Shown here in pieces: positions 17,201 through 25,937 of a stretch of DNA of 64,000 nucleotides (position 1 is its first letter; every line of letters begins with the position of its first letter). This stretch comes from Lachnospiraceae bacterium (GTDB lineage: Bacteria > Bacillota > Clostridia > Lachnospirales > Lachnospiraceae): the NCBI GenBank assembly GCA_016288005.1, contig JAEEXY010000008.1, forward strand, positions 1 to 64,000, read 5' to 3'. The position numbers were made by a program, and so were the translations under genes. The notes under the pieces were generated by a model. That model ran no database searches and had not been told where the DNA came from. It worked only from the letters and a program-made list of their open reading frames with translations.

Positions 17201-18001
17201 CTATTGATTCTGTAAAAGATTTGCCTGGATCTGCTCATACCATGCCTCATCCATATCGTGCATGGTCTGTACGATACGTGCAACAAAGAGCGTATCCATC
17301 TTATCCATGATGGCCGCGGCTTCGTCTACCTTCAGGCAGAGAAGTATCTTACATGTGTATTCGACGTCCGCCGTCATTTCCTCGAGAGCCTTGGCCGCGT
17401 TGCCGGGCTTCATGGTCTTCAGGATATTGGCTTTTTGTTTAATGGCGTCGTCATAGGCGAGCTGCTCGAGCACCTGTCTGTAGATCTCGGCGGCCGTCTC
17501 GGGATTGATCTCCTCGTAGAACTTTTTGTATTCCTCTATCTCGGGCGCGCGGTCATTGTACACGACATTGATATCGAACCTGCGCACTCGCTCCTCGAAA
17601 GCCTCGTATTCTTCCTCGAATACCCGGAGCCTGTCCACCTCCGCCTGCAGTTCGAGTATCTTGCGGGCGTAAGTGCCGTTCTCATCCTCGAGGGTATCTA
17701 TCTTCGCTTCGAGCTCCTTGATGACCTCCACGGCCTCTTTAATGTTCTTGTAGGGGTAATTCTCCTCGTTGATCAGAACATCGTCGGGAACATCCGGCAG
17801 GATCAGATTGAGTATCGGAACGTCCTTAATAAGCGGTCTGAGCGCCGTACCCATACCGCCGACATCCATTTTAACAAGGAGCGCGAAAATGGCGAGCCAC
17901 ACGATAATGATCAGAATGATCATCAGGCCCGTTCCTATTTTGCTTATTACGCTCTCTTCATCCGGATTAGCCGGAGCGTCCTTTTTGTCCTTCTTAGCCA
18001 T
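17201..18001 (-). CDS. MotE-like flagellar protein with MgtE-N-type domain
   Basis: 266-residue membrane protein at the position of Bacillus ylxF. One membrane helix at about 23-46 follows a charged Lys/Asp N-terminus. A coiled coil spans about 85-150 (ELEAKIDTLEDENGTYARKI and on). The C-terminal domain (about 165-260) has the NPETAAEIYRQ ... MKPGNAAKALEEM pattern of the MgtE N-terminal/FliG-like helical fold. Such proteins are called MotE or MgtE-N-domain flagellar proteins; a chaperone or stator role has been proposed in relatives. Function here is inferred from position only. Confidence 0.8.
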   Translation of the reverse strand: MAKKDKKDAPANPDEESVISKIGTGLMIILIIIVWLAIFALLVKMDVGGMGTALRPLIKDVPILNLILPDVPDDVLINEENYPYKNIKEAVEVIKELEAKIDTLEDENGTYARKILELQAEVDRLRVFEEEYEAFEERVRRFDINVVYNDRAPEIEEYKKFYEEINPETAAEIYRQVLEQLAYDDAIKQKANILKTMKPGNAAKALEEMTADVEYTCKILLCLKVDEAAAIMDKMDTLFVARIVQTMHDMDEAWYEQIQANLLQNQ

Positions 18002-18021
18002 AGCCTTCCTGCCTTAAATAA

Positions 18022-18522
18022 TTATTCCGCGGCGGTACCGCTCATCTGTCCCGGCCGGGGTTTTGCTTCTTCATCCTCGGGCTCAGCAGTGCTGTGCCTG
18101 TAGCTGACGAGCTCGTCGACCTGTTTGCGCTCTTCGTTGTTGTATTCCTGCAGATATTCCGCAAAGCGCTTTTCCCGGAGTTTTTCGATAGTTTTGCGCT
18201 CCATGACGACGGTATTGAGTCGGGTGCGCATCAGCTCGAGCTGCTTTTCCGCGCGCTTTACCATCATCTCCTGGCTGCTCAGCTGCTCATCGATTATGTC
18301 GATGGCGTCCGAACAGCGCGCTATCTCGGTCACGTTAAGGTCACCGTTTACGAGCTGCTCCAGCCGTTCACGATATTCGGCCTTGCGCGCGAGTATCTCA
18401 TCGCGCTTGTTTTCCTCCGCGGTGAGCCTGGCTCTTGCGATACCGAAATTGATCTTGGCCTGTCCTTCGAGCTTTTCCTTGATCTCTAGGACGCCCTGCA
18501 GATCAAAACTAAACTTCTTCAT
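18022..18522 (-). CDS. fliJ: FliJ, export chaperone-escort stalk protein
   Basis: Coiled-coil protein that sits in the FliI ATPase ring like the F-type gamma subunit and ferries export chaperones. 166 residues, almost wholly helical with heptad patterns from about 8 to 145 and many Glu/Lys/Arg. The start FSFDLQGVLEIKEKLEGQAK resembles FliJ N-termini. The last 25 residues are acidic and disordered. It follows fliI by 14 bases. Confidence 0.87.
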   Translation of the reverse strand: MKKFSFDLQGVLEIKEKLEGQAKINFGIARARLTAEENKRDEILARKAEYRERLEQLVNGDLNVTEIARCSDAIDIIDEQLSSQEMMVKRAEKQLELMRTRLNTVVMERKTIEKLREKRFAEYLQEYNNEERKQVDELVSYRHSTAEPEDEEAKPRPGQMSGTAAE

Positions 18523-18536
18523 TCGATCAGCCCCAA

Positions 18537-19850
18537 TCAGCCTTCTTCATTCTCAAAGATCGCCCGAAGATCCGCGAGCGTTTCCTCAAATGTGAATTTG
18601 TCGCTCGTGTCCTGCATCAGGAACGCGTTCACTTCGTCGATCTTGGAGATCGCATAGTCAATGTTCTTGTTGGCACCCGCTTTATATGCGCCTATATTGA
18701 TAAGGTCCTCCGACTCGTTGTAGGTGGCCATTATCATCTTGAGCTTTGACGCGAGCTTTTTCTGCTCGGGTGTAACGATCGCGCTCATTACACGGGAGAT
18801 GCTCGACAAAATGTCGATGGCGGGGTAATGTCCCTTTGCGCCCAGGCTTCTCGAAAGGATGATATGTCCGTCGAGTACGCCTCGCGCGGTATCGGTGATA
18901 GGCTCGTTGAAATCGTCACCGTCGACCAGGACCGTGTAAAGCCCGGTTATCGAGCCCTTGTCCGATTTGCCGGCGCGCTCGAGGAGCTTGGGCATCTCGG
19001 TGTAAACGCTCGGAGGATAACCTCTCGATACGGGAGGCTCGCCCGCGGCGAGTCCTATCTCACGCTGCGCCATCGAAAAACGCGTGAGCGAGTCCATCAT
19101 GAGCAGCACGTCCTTGCCCGTATCACGGAAATATTCCGCGATCGCAGTGGCGGTTTTTGCCGCTTTTTTACGTGTGAGCGCCGGTTTGTCGGATGTCGCG
19201 ATGACAACGACCGAACGCGACATACCCTCTTCTCCGAGGTCGCGTTCGATGAATTCCCTTACCTCACGACCGCGCTCTCCGATCAGTGCGATAACATTTA
19301 TATCGGCTTTTGTGTTGCGGGCGAACATACCCAGCAGCGTCGATTTTCCGACACCGGATCCGGCGAATATCCCGATACGCTGTCCCTTGCCTATCGTGAG
19401 CAGTCCGTCGACCGCCTTTACTCCGAGAGTCAGCGGCTCGTTGATCATCTCACGGGTGAGCGGATCGGGCGGATCCGCCTCGGCGGGATATGTGACCGCG
19501 GTACGCAGCTCCGAACCGTCCATCGGCTCGCCCAGTCCGTCGAGCTTCATGCCGAGGAGCTTCTGTCCCACCTTAACGCTGAACTTCGCGCCGGTATTCA
19601 TGACGGTGCTGCCTACGCCTATACCCGAGATATCCTCGTACGGCATCAGGATAACATAATCGTCCTTGAATCCGATGACCTCGCACAGCGCGGTTACGGA
19701 ATGATCCTTCGACGTGACCACGCACATATCCTCGAGCACGACGTCAGGACCCTGCGATTCGATCGTAAGGCCTACGACCCTGGTCACGCGCCCGAGCTCT
19801 TTTACATAGTTTTTCTCAAGCAGAGAATCGTATTTCTGAGTATCGACCAT
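18537..19850 (-). CDS. fliI: FliI, flagellum-specific export ATPase
   Basis: Hexameric ATPase homologous to F1-beta that drives release of export substrates from chaperones. 437 residues. Walker A GSGVGKST is at 164-171, the catalytic GERGREVREF segment at about 191-200, and Walker B VLLMMDSLTRF at 248-258. The type III ATPase block PPSVYTEMPKLLERAG follows. AAAAGGA lies just before the ATG, three bases after the fliH stop. Confidence 0.97.
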   Translation of the reverse strand: MVDTQKYDSLLEKNYVKELGRVTRVVGLTIESQGPDVVLEDMCVVTSKDHSVTALCEVIGFKDDYVILMPYEDISGIGVGSTVMNTGAKFSVKVGQKLLGMKLDGLGEPMDGSELRTAVTYPAEADPPDPLTREMINEPLTLGVKAVDGLLTIGKGQRIGIFAGSGVGKSTLLGMFARNTKADINVIALIGERGREVREFIERDLGEEGMSRSVVVIATSDKPALTRKKAAKTATAIAEYFRDTGKDVLLMMDSLTRFSMAQREIGLAAGEPPVSRGYPPSVYTEMPKLLERAGKSDKGSITGLYTVLVDGDDFNEPITDTARGVLDGHIILSRSLGAKGHYPAIDILSSISRVMSAIVTPEQKKLASKLKMIMATYNESEDLINIGAYKAGANKNIDYAISKIDEVNAFLMQDTSDKFTFEETLADLRAIFENEEG

Positions 19851-19852
19851 TT

Positions 19853-20803
19853 TTATTCCTTTTCGGCGAGCAGCCTGATATCCTCGATGAGGCTCATCAG
19901 CTGTCCGTCCAGACTGCAGTCATATATCCTCGATTCGGTCTCGATCATGCACTGGTTCCTCTCGAGCAGCTTATCCGCAACGACTTCGAGCTGCGCGCCT
20001 TCGGAGAGATATCCGCGGATCGCGTCCTTCGAGTACGAAACGACCGGGAAATCGGCCTCGGATACGCGCACGATGAAGTTTTCGTTGCCGTGCTTGTCCT
20101 TTAACGCGTTGTCGATGAGATGGAGGATGATCTCCTTTTTGTCATCGGCATATATCCCCGTCAGTTTTTGGATATACTTGATAACTATTTCGACAAAAGC
20201 AGGCTCCAATTCATCCACCTGCTTCTCATATTCTTCTCTATATTGATTTTTGATCTGCTCGAGCTCGGCGCGGGCCTGGGCATTCTCCTCCTCAGCCTGC
20301 TGCCTGCCCTGTTCGAGTCCCTCCGCGCGGGCCTGCTCGAGCGCCTCGTTTATGCGCTCCTCAGCCTTCTGCTCGGCGTCCTCGATGATAACGTTTGCCT
20401 GGGCGTTGGCGTCATCGAGCATCTGTGATATCTTCTGTTCGGTCTCGGCGATCCGGGCTTCGGTCTCCTCGAGCTCCTTTTTCTTTTCGCGGAGCCTCGA
20501 CTCAACTTCCATGATGCCGGCCTCTTCGCGCGATGCGGGCACCTCGGTCTGTTCAGGGTCTTCGTTTAAGTACACCTGCTCCGTAGGGATCCCGGGCTCG
20601 AACCCGACATCCTCGCTCGTGAGGACATTGCCTTCGCTCAGCTTCTGCGAGAGCTCCTGGAAATCAACCTTTCTGTTAGAATTGATCTCCTCGAGGTACT
20701 TGTCCATCATCTTTTCCTGGATCTCTTCCGCCCTCGCGTTCATGTCGATATTGCGGATATCCTCGCTGTAGGCGATCTGACTGGCTTTGATAAGATTAGA
20801 CAA
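19853..20803 (-). CDS. fliH: FliH, regulator of the export ATPase
   Basis: Dimeric stator of the FliI ring that anchors it to the C ring. 316 residues. The N-terminus is acidic. A long Glu/Ala/Gln-rich coiled coil covers about 110-210 with the AxxxE-type repeats usual in FliH. The C-terminal FliH/V-ATPase E-like domain follows (VEIVIKYIQKLTGIYADDK). The predicted start is TTG, 11 bases after GGAGG and overlapping the end of fliG by 8 bases. Confidence 0.88.
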   Translation of the reverse strand: MSNLIKASQIAYSEDIRNIDMNARAEEIQEKMMDKYLEEINSNRKVDFQELSQKLSEGNVLTSEDVGFEPGIPTEQVYLNEDPEQTEVPASREEAGIMEVESRLREKKKELEETEARIAETEQKISQMLDDANAQANVIIEDAEQKAEERINEALEQARAEGLEQGRQQAEEENAQARAELEQIKNQYREEYEKQVDELEPAFVEIVIKYIQKLTGIYADDKKEIILHLIDNALKDKHGNENFIVRVSEADFPVVSYSKDAIRGYLSEGAQLEVVADKLLERNQCMIETESRIYDCSLDGQLMSLIEDIRLLAEKE

Positions 20804-21827
20804 CTATATCGTCACCTCCGCCTCGTGAAATGATGATCTCGCCCGTATCCTCGAGCTTACGTATGATATTAACGATCTTCTGCTGCGACTCTTCAACATC
20901 CTTCATACGAACAGGTCCCATGTACTCCATGTCTTCCTTGATCATATCAACAAGACGTGAGGACATATTCCTGAAGATAGCATCCTGAACGTTCTCCACG
21001 GAGCCTTTGAGCGCAACGGCGAGGTCGGAATTCTCAACCTCACGCAGCACGCGCTGAATGGACTTGTCGTCGAGGAGCAGGATATCCTCGAATACGAACA
21101 TCTTCTTTCTGATCTCGTCTGCCAGCTCGGGCTCTTCGATCTCGAGGGTTTCGAGGATGTGTTTCTCGGTCGCGCGATCTACGGTATTGAGGATCTCAAC
21201 AACAGCATCTACGCCGCCGGCAATGGTGAAGTCCTGATTGGCCAGGCTGGCAAGCTTCTTTTCGAGCACTCTCTCAACCTCCTGTATAACATCGGGTGAG
21301 GTTCTGTCCATCATCGCGATACGCTTGGCAACGTCGGCCTGCTTGTCCGGAGGCAGCGCGCCGATGATCTGCGCCGACTGCGATGACGCAAGATACGAAA
21401 GGATGAGGGCTATGGTCTGCGGATGCTCATCCTGAATGAAGTTTAACAGCTGGGAAGGATCGACCTTACGCACAAATTCGAAGGGACGAACCTGCAGCGA
21501 AGCGGTAAGTCTGCCGATGACATCGACCGCGCGGTCGTTGCCGAGCGCCTTTTCGAGGAGCTCCTTCGCGTATCCGATACCGCCCTCCGCGATATACTGC
21601 TGAGCAAGGCAGAGCTGGTAGAACTCATCGATCACTGCGTCCTTTGTCTCCTGATCGACGCTCTTTGTATTCGCAATCTCGAGTGTGAGCGATTCGATCT
21701 CCTCTTCCTTAAGATGCTCAAAAAGCTTGGAAGAACGCTCCGGCCCGAGCGCGATCATGAGTATCGCGGATTTCTGCACGCCGTTATATTCATCAAGTGA
21801 TTTGGTGCCGCCTGTAGTGCTAGCCAT
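20796..21827 (-). CDS. fliG: FliG, motor switch protein
   Basis: C-ring protein that transmits torque from MotA and sits on FliF. 343 residues, three armadillo-like domains. Seen: LLNFIQDEHPQTIALIL (the EHPQT motif of the middle domain) and the C-terminal torque helix region LDDKSIQRVLREVENSDLAVALKG, with the charged residues that contact MotA. GGAGG precedes the ATG. Normal length. Confidence 0.97.
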   Translation of the reverse strand: MASTTGGTKSLDEYNGVQKSAILMIALGPERSSKLFEHLKEEEIESLTLEIANTKSVDQETKDAVIDEFYQLCLAQQYIAEGGIGYAKELLEKALGNDRAVDVIGRLTASLQVRPFEFVRKVDPSQLLNFIQDEHPQTIALILSYLASSQSAQIIGALPPDKQADVAKRIAMMDRTSPDVIQEVERVLEKKLASLANQDFTIAGGVDAVVEILNTVDRATEKHILETLEIEEPELADEIRKKMFVFEDILLLDDKSIQRVLREVENSDLAVALKGSVENVQDAIFRNMSSRLVDMIKEDMEYMGPVRMKDVEESQQKIVNIIRKLEDTGEIIISRGGGDDIVV

Positions 21828-21854
21828 TTTAGAGTCCTCCGCCGGTAAATATCA

Positions 21855-23483
21855 TTATTCCCAACCGTCATCCCTCAGCCAGTTGCGCAGCAGCGCGGCG
21901 ACGGCTTCGGGATTCTCGTCGATATACTTTTCGATGAGCCTGCGCGTCTCGGATTTTTCGCCGAATTCGATGTCTTCAAGGCTCTGATTGTCCTTGGTGG
22001 TAGCGAGCAGTCTCTCAACAGAGAGCTCGGGCTCGGTCTCCACAACCTCCTCGGGCTGCATCGCCCTGAATACTACGAACAGGAGCAGACCAATGATCAG
22101 CAGCGCGAGCAGGATCTCGAGGTACATCGAAACATTGGTCTCCTTGACCTCGTTCGCGATAAAATTCGGGATCTCGTACGCGGTGATCGAGATGTTGGCA
22201 ACGGGAATACCCGAAGCGTCTGCGAAAAGCTGACGGAGCACCTCGATCCTCTCTGCTTCTATACCGCTGTCGAGGGCCACGCGTCCGTTATTGTCGTTCA
22301 TGACTCTCGCTACGTATTCATCAAATGTGGTGCCTTCGAGAAGGCCGAGTACGGTAAGCTCCTCCTCGGTGTGCTCAACTATCCTGGTGAGCGTTATTCC
22401 GAGCGAGGACTGCGCGTTATTGATAACGCCCCACTCCTTCTGTGTCTCGGTAACACGCTCACTCGGCATGTACTTGATGTCGAGCTCATCATAGGAGCTG
22501 TTTCCCGAGTTCTGGGTGGAGATATAATAGTCGGTCTCATCGTTCGAGTCGGTTCCCGGGATATCTCCCGAAGCTCCGGTGGTCTCTGACGAGATCTTTT
22601 TATAGGACGAATAAAGTCCCTGCTCGAGGCCCTCTCCCGCCAGATACTCGGTATAGAGGATCGAGGTCTTGTCACAGTTGACATCGAGCGAGGAAACGAT
22701 CTCCGCGTCGCTGTAGCCGTTCTTTACCGCCAGCTCGAAGAGCTTGTCGTTGTACCATTTCTCGACAAGTTTCTTATATGCGAGGTTCGCGTTGAGGTCC
22801 TGTACATCGGGATCCTCCTCCTCGCCTCCGAAGAGCAGGTTTCCGTGCTGGTCGATGATCTTGATCTTGTCGGTGGTCGAGTTGCCGATCGCGTAAGCAA
22901 CGGAGGTCGCGATCGATACGGGAGTCTCCTTTGTGTTGAAGCTCTCGTTTATCGTAAGGAACACGCTGCAGCTGATCTCCGATGCCGGAGCCAGTATCCT
23001 GTTGGTATTGTCCGCAGGGAAATAAACCACCGAAGCCTTCTCCACGCCGTCGAGCAGCGAAAGCTGCTTGGAAACGTAGGACTGCATATAGAGGTGGTTC
23101 TTCAGTATCTTGTCGTTGCTCGTGGTGCTCAGGTCATTCTCAAGAAGTCTCGCGAGCGTCATCTCATCGCCCGCTTCGGTGCCCGCGAGAGCGAGTACTG
23201 CGTTCTGTTTCTTCGTGACATCCACGTCGACGGTCAGGTTGTCCGCTTCGAGTTTGTTCGCAATGCCCTCTGCCGAAAGGATCTCCATCGCGGATTTCGC
23301 GGTGGCAGTCGATTCGAACGTGTTGAGGGGCTCGTACTGCACACGGCTCAAGAGTATGATCAGAATGACCAGAGTGAGCACAACAGCCGCAAACGAGCTG
23401 ATCGAGATCACCTTCTGCCGCGTGGTCAGCTTCTTCCAGAATTCCAGAAGCCTGGCAGGTAATTGTCTAAGTCTTTCGAGCAT
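21855..23483 (-). CDS. fliF: FliF, flagellar MS-ring protein
   Basis: Membrane protein forming the MS ring. 542 residues from the preferred ATG. One membrane helix at about 27-48 and a second at about 445-465 flank the ring-building domains. YscJ-like features include the TAKSAMEILSAEGIANKLE segment and LARLLENDLSTTSNDKILKN. The C-terminal cytoplasmic tail binds FliG. The open frame starts nine codons earlier, but GGAG is well spaced only for 23483. Confidence 0.94.
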   Translation of the reverse strand: MLERLRQLPARLLEFWKKLTTRQKVISISSFAAVVLTLVILIILLSRVQYEPLNTFESTATAKSAMEILSAEGIANKLEADNLTVDVDVTKKQNAVLALAGTEAGDEMTLARLLENDLSTTSNDKILKNHLYMQSYVSKQLSLLDGVEKASVVYFPADNTNRILAPASEISCSVFLTINESFNTKETPVSIATSVAYAIGNSTTDKIKIIDQHGNLLFGGEEEDPDVQDLNANLAYKKLVEKWYNDKLFELAVKNGYSDAEIVSSLDVNCDKTSILYTEYLAGEGLEQGLYSSYKKISSETTGASGDIPGTDSNDETDYYISTQNSGNSSYDELDIKYMPSERVTETQKEWGVINNAQSSLGITLTRIVEHTEEELTVLGLLEGTTFDEYVARVMNDNNGRVALDSGIEAERIEVLRQLFADASGIPVANISITAYEIPNFIANEVKETNVSMYLEILLALLIIGLLLFVVFRAMQPEEVVETEPELSVERLLATTKDNQSLEDIEFGEKSETRRLIEKYIDENPEAVAALLRNWLRDDGWE

Positions 23484-23539
23484 TTCATTCTCCATTCCGT
23501 GCCTTGGCACAAATCATGTTACGGTCAAAAGCCGCAGTA

Positions 23540-23917
23540 TCAGAACTGCAGCTGCATGATCTCCTTATACGCTTCGATCACGGCGTTTCTCACCGCAACC
23601 GTGTATTGCAGGGATATATTGGCCTTCATCTGGGCCACCTGAAGGTCATGAGTGTTCTCGGTCAGGCCCATCGCATAGGCAAGCTCTGCCTCCGCGGCCT
23701 CGTTCGAGTAGTCGTTGGTTTCCTTTATCATGTTCATCGCAGAATGAAGCAGTCCGTCAAAGGTCGAGCCTTTGGTCTCCTCCTCCTGCTTTAAGATCGA
23801 ATCCTCATAGCCCTCGAGCCGCTTAAACTTGGCGGGGCTTGCAAGACTCGACGCACTGCTGATCCCCGAAAGTCCCTTCAGGCCGGGAACCGCAAGTATA
23901 TCGGATATATTACTCAT
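23540..23917 (-). CDS. fliE: FliE, MS ring-rod junction protein
   Basis: Small exported protein joining the MS ring to the rod. 125 residues. The C-terminal helix ends with AYALGLTENTHDLQVAQMKANISLQYTVAVRNAVIEAYKEIMQLQF-type sequence; the pattern VAVRNAVIEAYKEIM is diagnostic. AGGAGG precedes the ATG. Confidence 0.93.
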   Translation of the reverse strand: MSNISDILAVPGLKGLSGISSASSLASPAKFKRLEGYEDSILKQEEETKGSTFDGLLHSAMNMIKETNDYSNEAAEAELAYAMGLTENTHDLQVAQMKANISLQYTVAVRNAVIEAYKEIMQLQF

Positions 23918-23940
23918 AGGTCATCCTCCTGCCGCGGGTC

Positions 23941-24396
23941 TTACTTACCGAGCTCCAGACCCTTTAAGAGCATGTTCTTTGTAGCGTTGAATGCCGTGAC
24001 GTTCGCCTCATAGGAACGGGTCGCGTCGATGAGGTTCGTCATCTCGGTGACGGTATTGACATTGGGATAGGTAACATAGCCGTCATCATCCGCATCGGGA
24101 TGCGCGGGGTCGTAAACCTTGACCAGCGAAGCGACATGGTCCTCAACGATGGCCGTAACCTTTACGCCGTTGCCCGTTGTGGAAACGGCATGATTGCTGC
24201 GGGACTGGTCGAGTGCGTACTGAAACGCGTTCTCGGTCTTCTCCGCGAAAACAACGGTCTTGCGTCTGTATGTCTTCCCGTGCTCGTCACGGGTAGTCTG
24301 CGCGTTGGCGATATTCTCCGCTATGGTGTCCATACGCATGGACTGTGCGGTCATGCCGCTCGCGCTGATATTCATGCAGCTGAATAATCCGCCCAT
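23941..24396 (-). CDS. flgC: FlgC, flagellar rod protein
   Basis: Proximal rod protein. 151 residues. The N-terminal rod signature MNISASGMTAQSMRMDTIAENIANAQT is present in the form ISASGMTAQSMRMDTIAENI. The C-terminus EMTNLIDATRSYEANVTAFNATKNM is typical. AGGAGG is four bases from the ATG. It lies 23 bases after flgB. Confidence 0.95.
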   Translation of the reverse strand: MGGLFSCMNISASGMTAQSMRMDTIAENIANAQTTRDEHGKTYRRKTVVFAEKTENAFQYALDQSRSNHAVSTTGNGVKVTAIVEDHVASLVKVYDPAHPDADDDGYVTYPNVNTVTEMTNLIDATRSYEANVTAFNATKNMLLKGLELGK

Positions 24397-24419
24397 AGAT
24401 CCTCCTTAATGATCAGTGA

Positions 24420-24818
24420 TCACGATGAAAGCACTGTCTTGATCCTGCTGAATTCCTGTGACATGGAATCGAGCAGTGTGTAATACATAATGGTGTTCTC
24501 CGCGAGATTCGCGTTTTCCGTATTGATATCGACATTATTGCCGTCGAGTCTGTAGCTGAGCTCCTGCTGATCGGTATAAAGCGTCGTCTCGAGCTTCGAA
24601 AGGTCGACATTCGCGACACGCTTGTTCAGATCGCCGCCGTCCCAGTAATCCTTCATGAGCTCGCCCTTTAAGTAGTCCTGGAACTTGATGTCCTTGCGCT
24701 TGTAATTGGGAGTATCGTTGTTCGCGATATTGTTCGCGATGACCTCATTGCGCTTCCAGCTCGCGTCCGCGGCTTTGTTCAGAACATTTATATAGTTGAA
24801 AGCATTCGATCCAATCAT
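24420..24818 (-). CDS. flgB: FlgB, flagellar rod protein, first gene of the fla operon
   Basis: Proximal rod protein. 132 residues from the ATG with GGAGG seven bases upstream. The longer open frame to 24866 reads through the leader hairpin and is rejected. Signature: ASWKRNEVIANNIANNDTPNYKRKDI with the C-terminal ENTIMYYTLLDSMSQEFSRIK. It is the promoter-proximal gene; a sigma-A promoter and a leader hairpin lie upstream. Confidence 0.95.
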   Translation of the reverse strand: MIGSNAFNYINVLNKAADASWKRNEVIANNIANNDTPNYKRKDIKFQDYLKGELMKDYWDGGDLNKRVANVDLSKLETTLYTDQQELSYRLDGNNVDINTENANLAENTIMYYTLLDSMSQEFSRIKTVLSS

Positions 24819-24832
24819 TTTCTTTCCTCCGC

Positions 24833-24859
24833 GTGCCGAATATTCACACAATTCGGCAC
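24833..24859 (-). promoter_or_regulatory. Inverted repeat in the fla operon leader
   Basis: GTGCCGAAT / ATTCGGCAC, nine paired bases with a nine-base loop, directly upstream of the flgB ribosome site. It could be an operator or an mRNA hairpin modulating translation of the first fla gene. Confidence 0.5.
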
Positions 24860-24881
24860 AGTACATGGTTATACACTATTT

Positions 24882-24909
24882 ATTATATAATACCCACACT
24901 AAAACACAA
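24882..24909 (-). promoter_or_regulatory. flgB: Candidate sigma-A promoter of the fla operon
   Basis: Minus strand TTGTGT (24909-24904), 16 bases, TATAAT (24887-24882). The -10 is perfect. It lies about 65 bases before the flgB ATG, in the gap after the codY terminator. Confidence 0.6.
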
Positions 24910-24922
24910 GATATATTTACAA

Positions 24923-24937
24923 AATTCTTTCAAAATA
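24923..24937. promoter_or_regulatory. Weak CodY-box-like site upstream of flgB
   Basis: AATTCTTTCAAAATA matches 11 of 15 positions of AATTTTCWGAAAATT and lies just upstream of the flgB -35. CodY represses the fla/che operon in Bacillus, but this match is weak and could be chance in AT-rich DNA. Confidence 0.25.
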
Positions 24938-24992
24938 CCATACTTTGTGGATACAATTTCTTTTTCATCATCTCCTTCCCGCTAAAAAAGCA

Positions 24993-25024
24993 CAAAGGGA
25001 TTTTGTATATACAAAATCCCTTTG
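24993..25024 (-). terminator. codY terminator (perfect 32-base palindrome)
   Basis: CAAAGGGATTTTGTA is followed after two bases by its exact complement, 23 bases after the codY stop. A run of six T follows on the minus strand. It should end the comM-dprA-topA-codY transcript before the fla promoter. Confidence 0.85.
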
Positions 25025-25047
25025 AAAAATGCAATCCCTTGATAAGC

Positions 25048-25815
25048 TTATTTAGTTTCCTTCAGCTCATCGAAGACTACGTCATTAAGAACCTTGATAT
25101 AGGTTCCCTTCATACCTGAGGACCTGGACTCGATAACGCCGGCGCTTTCGAATTTGCGCAGCGCGTTGACGATGACAGAACGCGTGATGCCCACGCGGTC
25201 CGCGATCTTGCTGGCAACGAGTATGCCTTCATTGCCCTCGAGTTCGTCAAATATGTGACGGATGGCCTCAAGCTCCGAAAAGCTGAGTGTGCTGATAGCC
25301 GATCTCACGATCTGTACCTTACGGTTCTCTTCGGCGTTCTCTTCATTTACCGAGCGCATCATCTCGAGTCCGACTACGGTGGTTCCGTACTCGCTGAGTA
25401 TAATGTCGTCGATGTTGAAGCTGCTGCCCGAACGGTAAAGGAACAGCGTGCCGAGTCTCTCACCCGCGATATCGATAGGTGTGATGATAGCCACATAATT
25501 ACCGATATTGTCGCCCTCGAAGCCCAGTGTCTCGAGGTTGACGTTCTCCTTGGTGGAGAGAATGTTGAGCAGGCGCTCGTTAAGCTCCGGGTCGATATGT
25601 CCGCCGACCGAATCCTTAATAAGCTCCTGTATCGGAGTGATGTCGTTCCTGTTCTTGATGCCGAGTATCTTGCCCTTTCTGCTGATGACAAGGATATTCG
25701 ATTCAAGTATGTCGCCGAGAACAAGACAAATATCGTTAAACACAACCTTATGAGAACTGTTATTGTGTAAAAGCTTGTTTATCTTTCTGGTTCTGTCAAG
25801 CAATTGTACGCTCAT
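25048..25815 (-). CDS. codY: CodY, GTP and branched-chain amino acid sensing regulator
   Basis: Global repressor of Bacillota that binds DNA when GTP and isoleucine/valine are plentiful. 255 residues. The N-terminal GAF domain spans about 1-155, and the C-terminal winged helix includes ASKIADRVGITRSVIVNALR at 201-220 followed by ESAGVIESRS, nearly identical to Bacillus CodY. GGGGGA precedes the ATG. It has its own promoter with a possible CodY site in the spacer, suggesting self-control, and a strong terminator. Confidence 0.97.
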   Translation of the reverse strand: MSVQLLDRTRKINKLLHNNSSHKVVFNDICLVLGDILESNILVISRKGKILGIKNRNDITPIQELIKDSVGGHIDPELNERLLNILSTKENVNLETLGFEGDNIGNYVAIITPIDIAGERLGTLFLYRSGSSFNIDDIILSEYGTTVVGLEMMRSVNEENAEENRKVQIVRSAISTLSFSELEAIRHIFDELEGNEGILVASKIADRVGITRSVIVNALRKFESAGVIESRSSGMKGTYIKVLNDVVFDELKETK

Positions 25816-25859
25816 TTAAATAATCCCCCATGCAAAACAATCATTTGGATACAATTTAC

Positions 25860-25889
25860 ATATTAGCACAGATTGTTTTGAAAATGCAA
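25860..25889 (-). promoter_or_regulatory. codY: codY promoter with possible CodY site in spacer
   Basis: TTGCAT (25889-25884), 18 bases, TAATAT (25865-25860). A CodY-box-like sequence (25872-25886, 11 of 15) fills the spacer. Two copies of AAATTGTATC flank it. Confidence 0.45.
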
Positions 25890-25937
25890 TAGAAACTATT
25901 CAAATTTGCGCAATTATTTATAAATTGCAGATACAAT

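Noticed and set aside
18828-20246. 472-residue plus-strand open frame across fliI and fliH
   Set aside because: Antisense to two well-supported genes, no ribosome site and no recognisable domain.
24819-24866. N-terminal extension of FlgB
   Set aside because: It reads through the leader hairpin; GGAGG is correctly placed for 24818.
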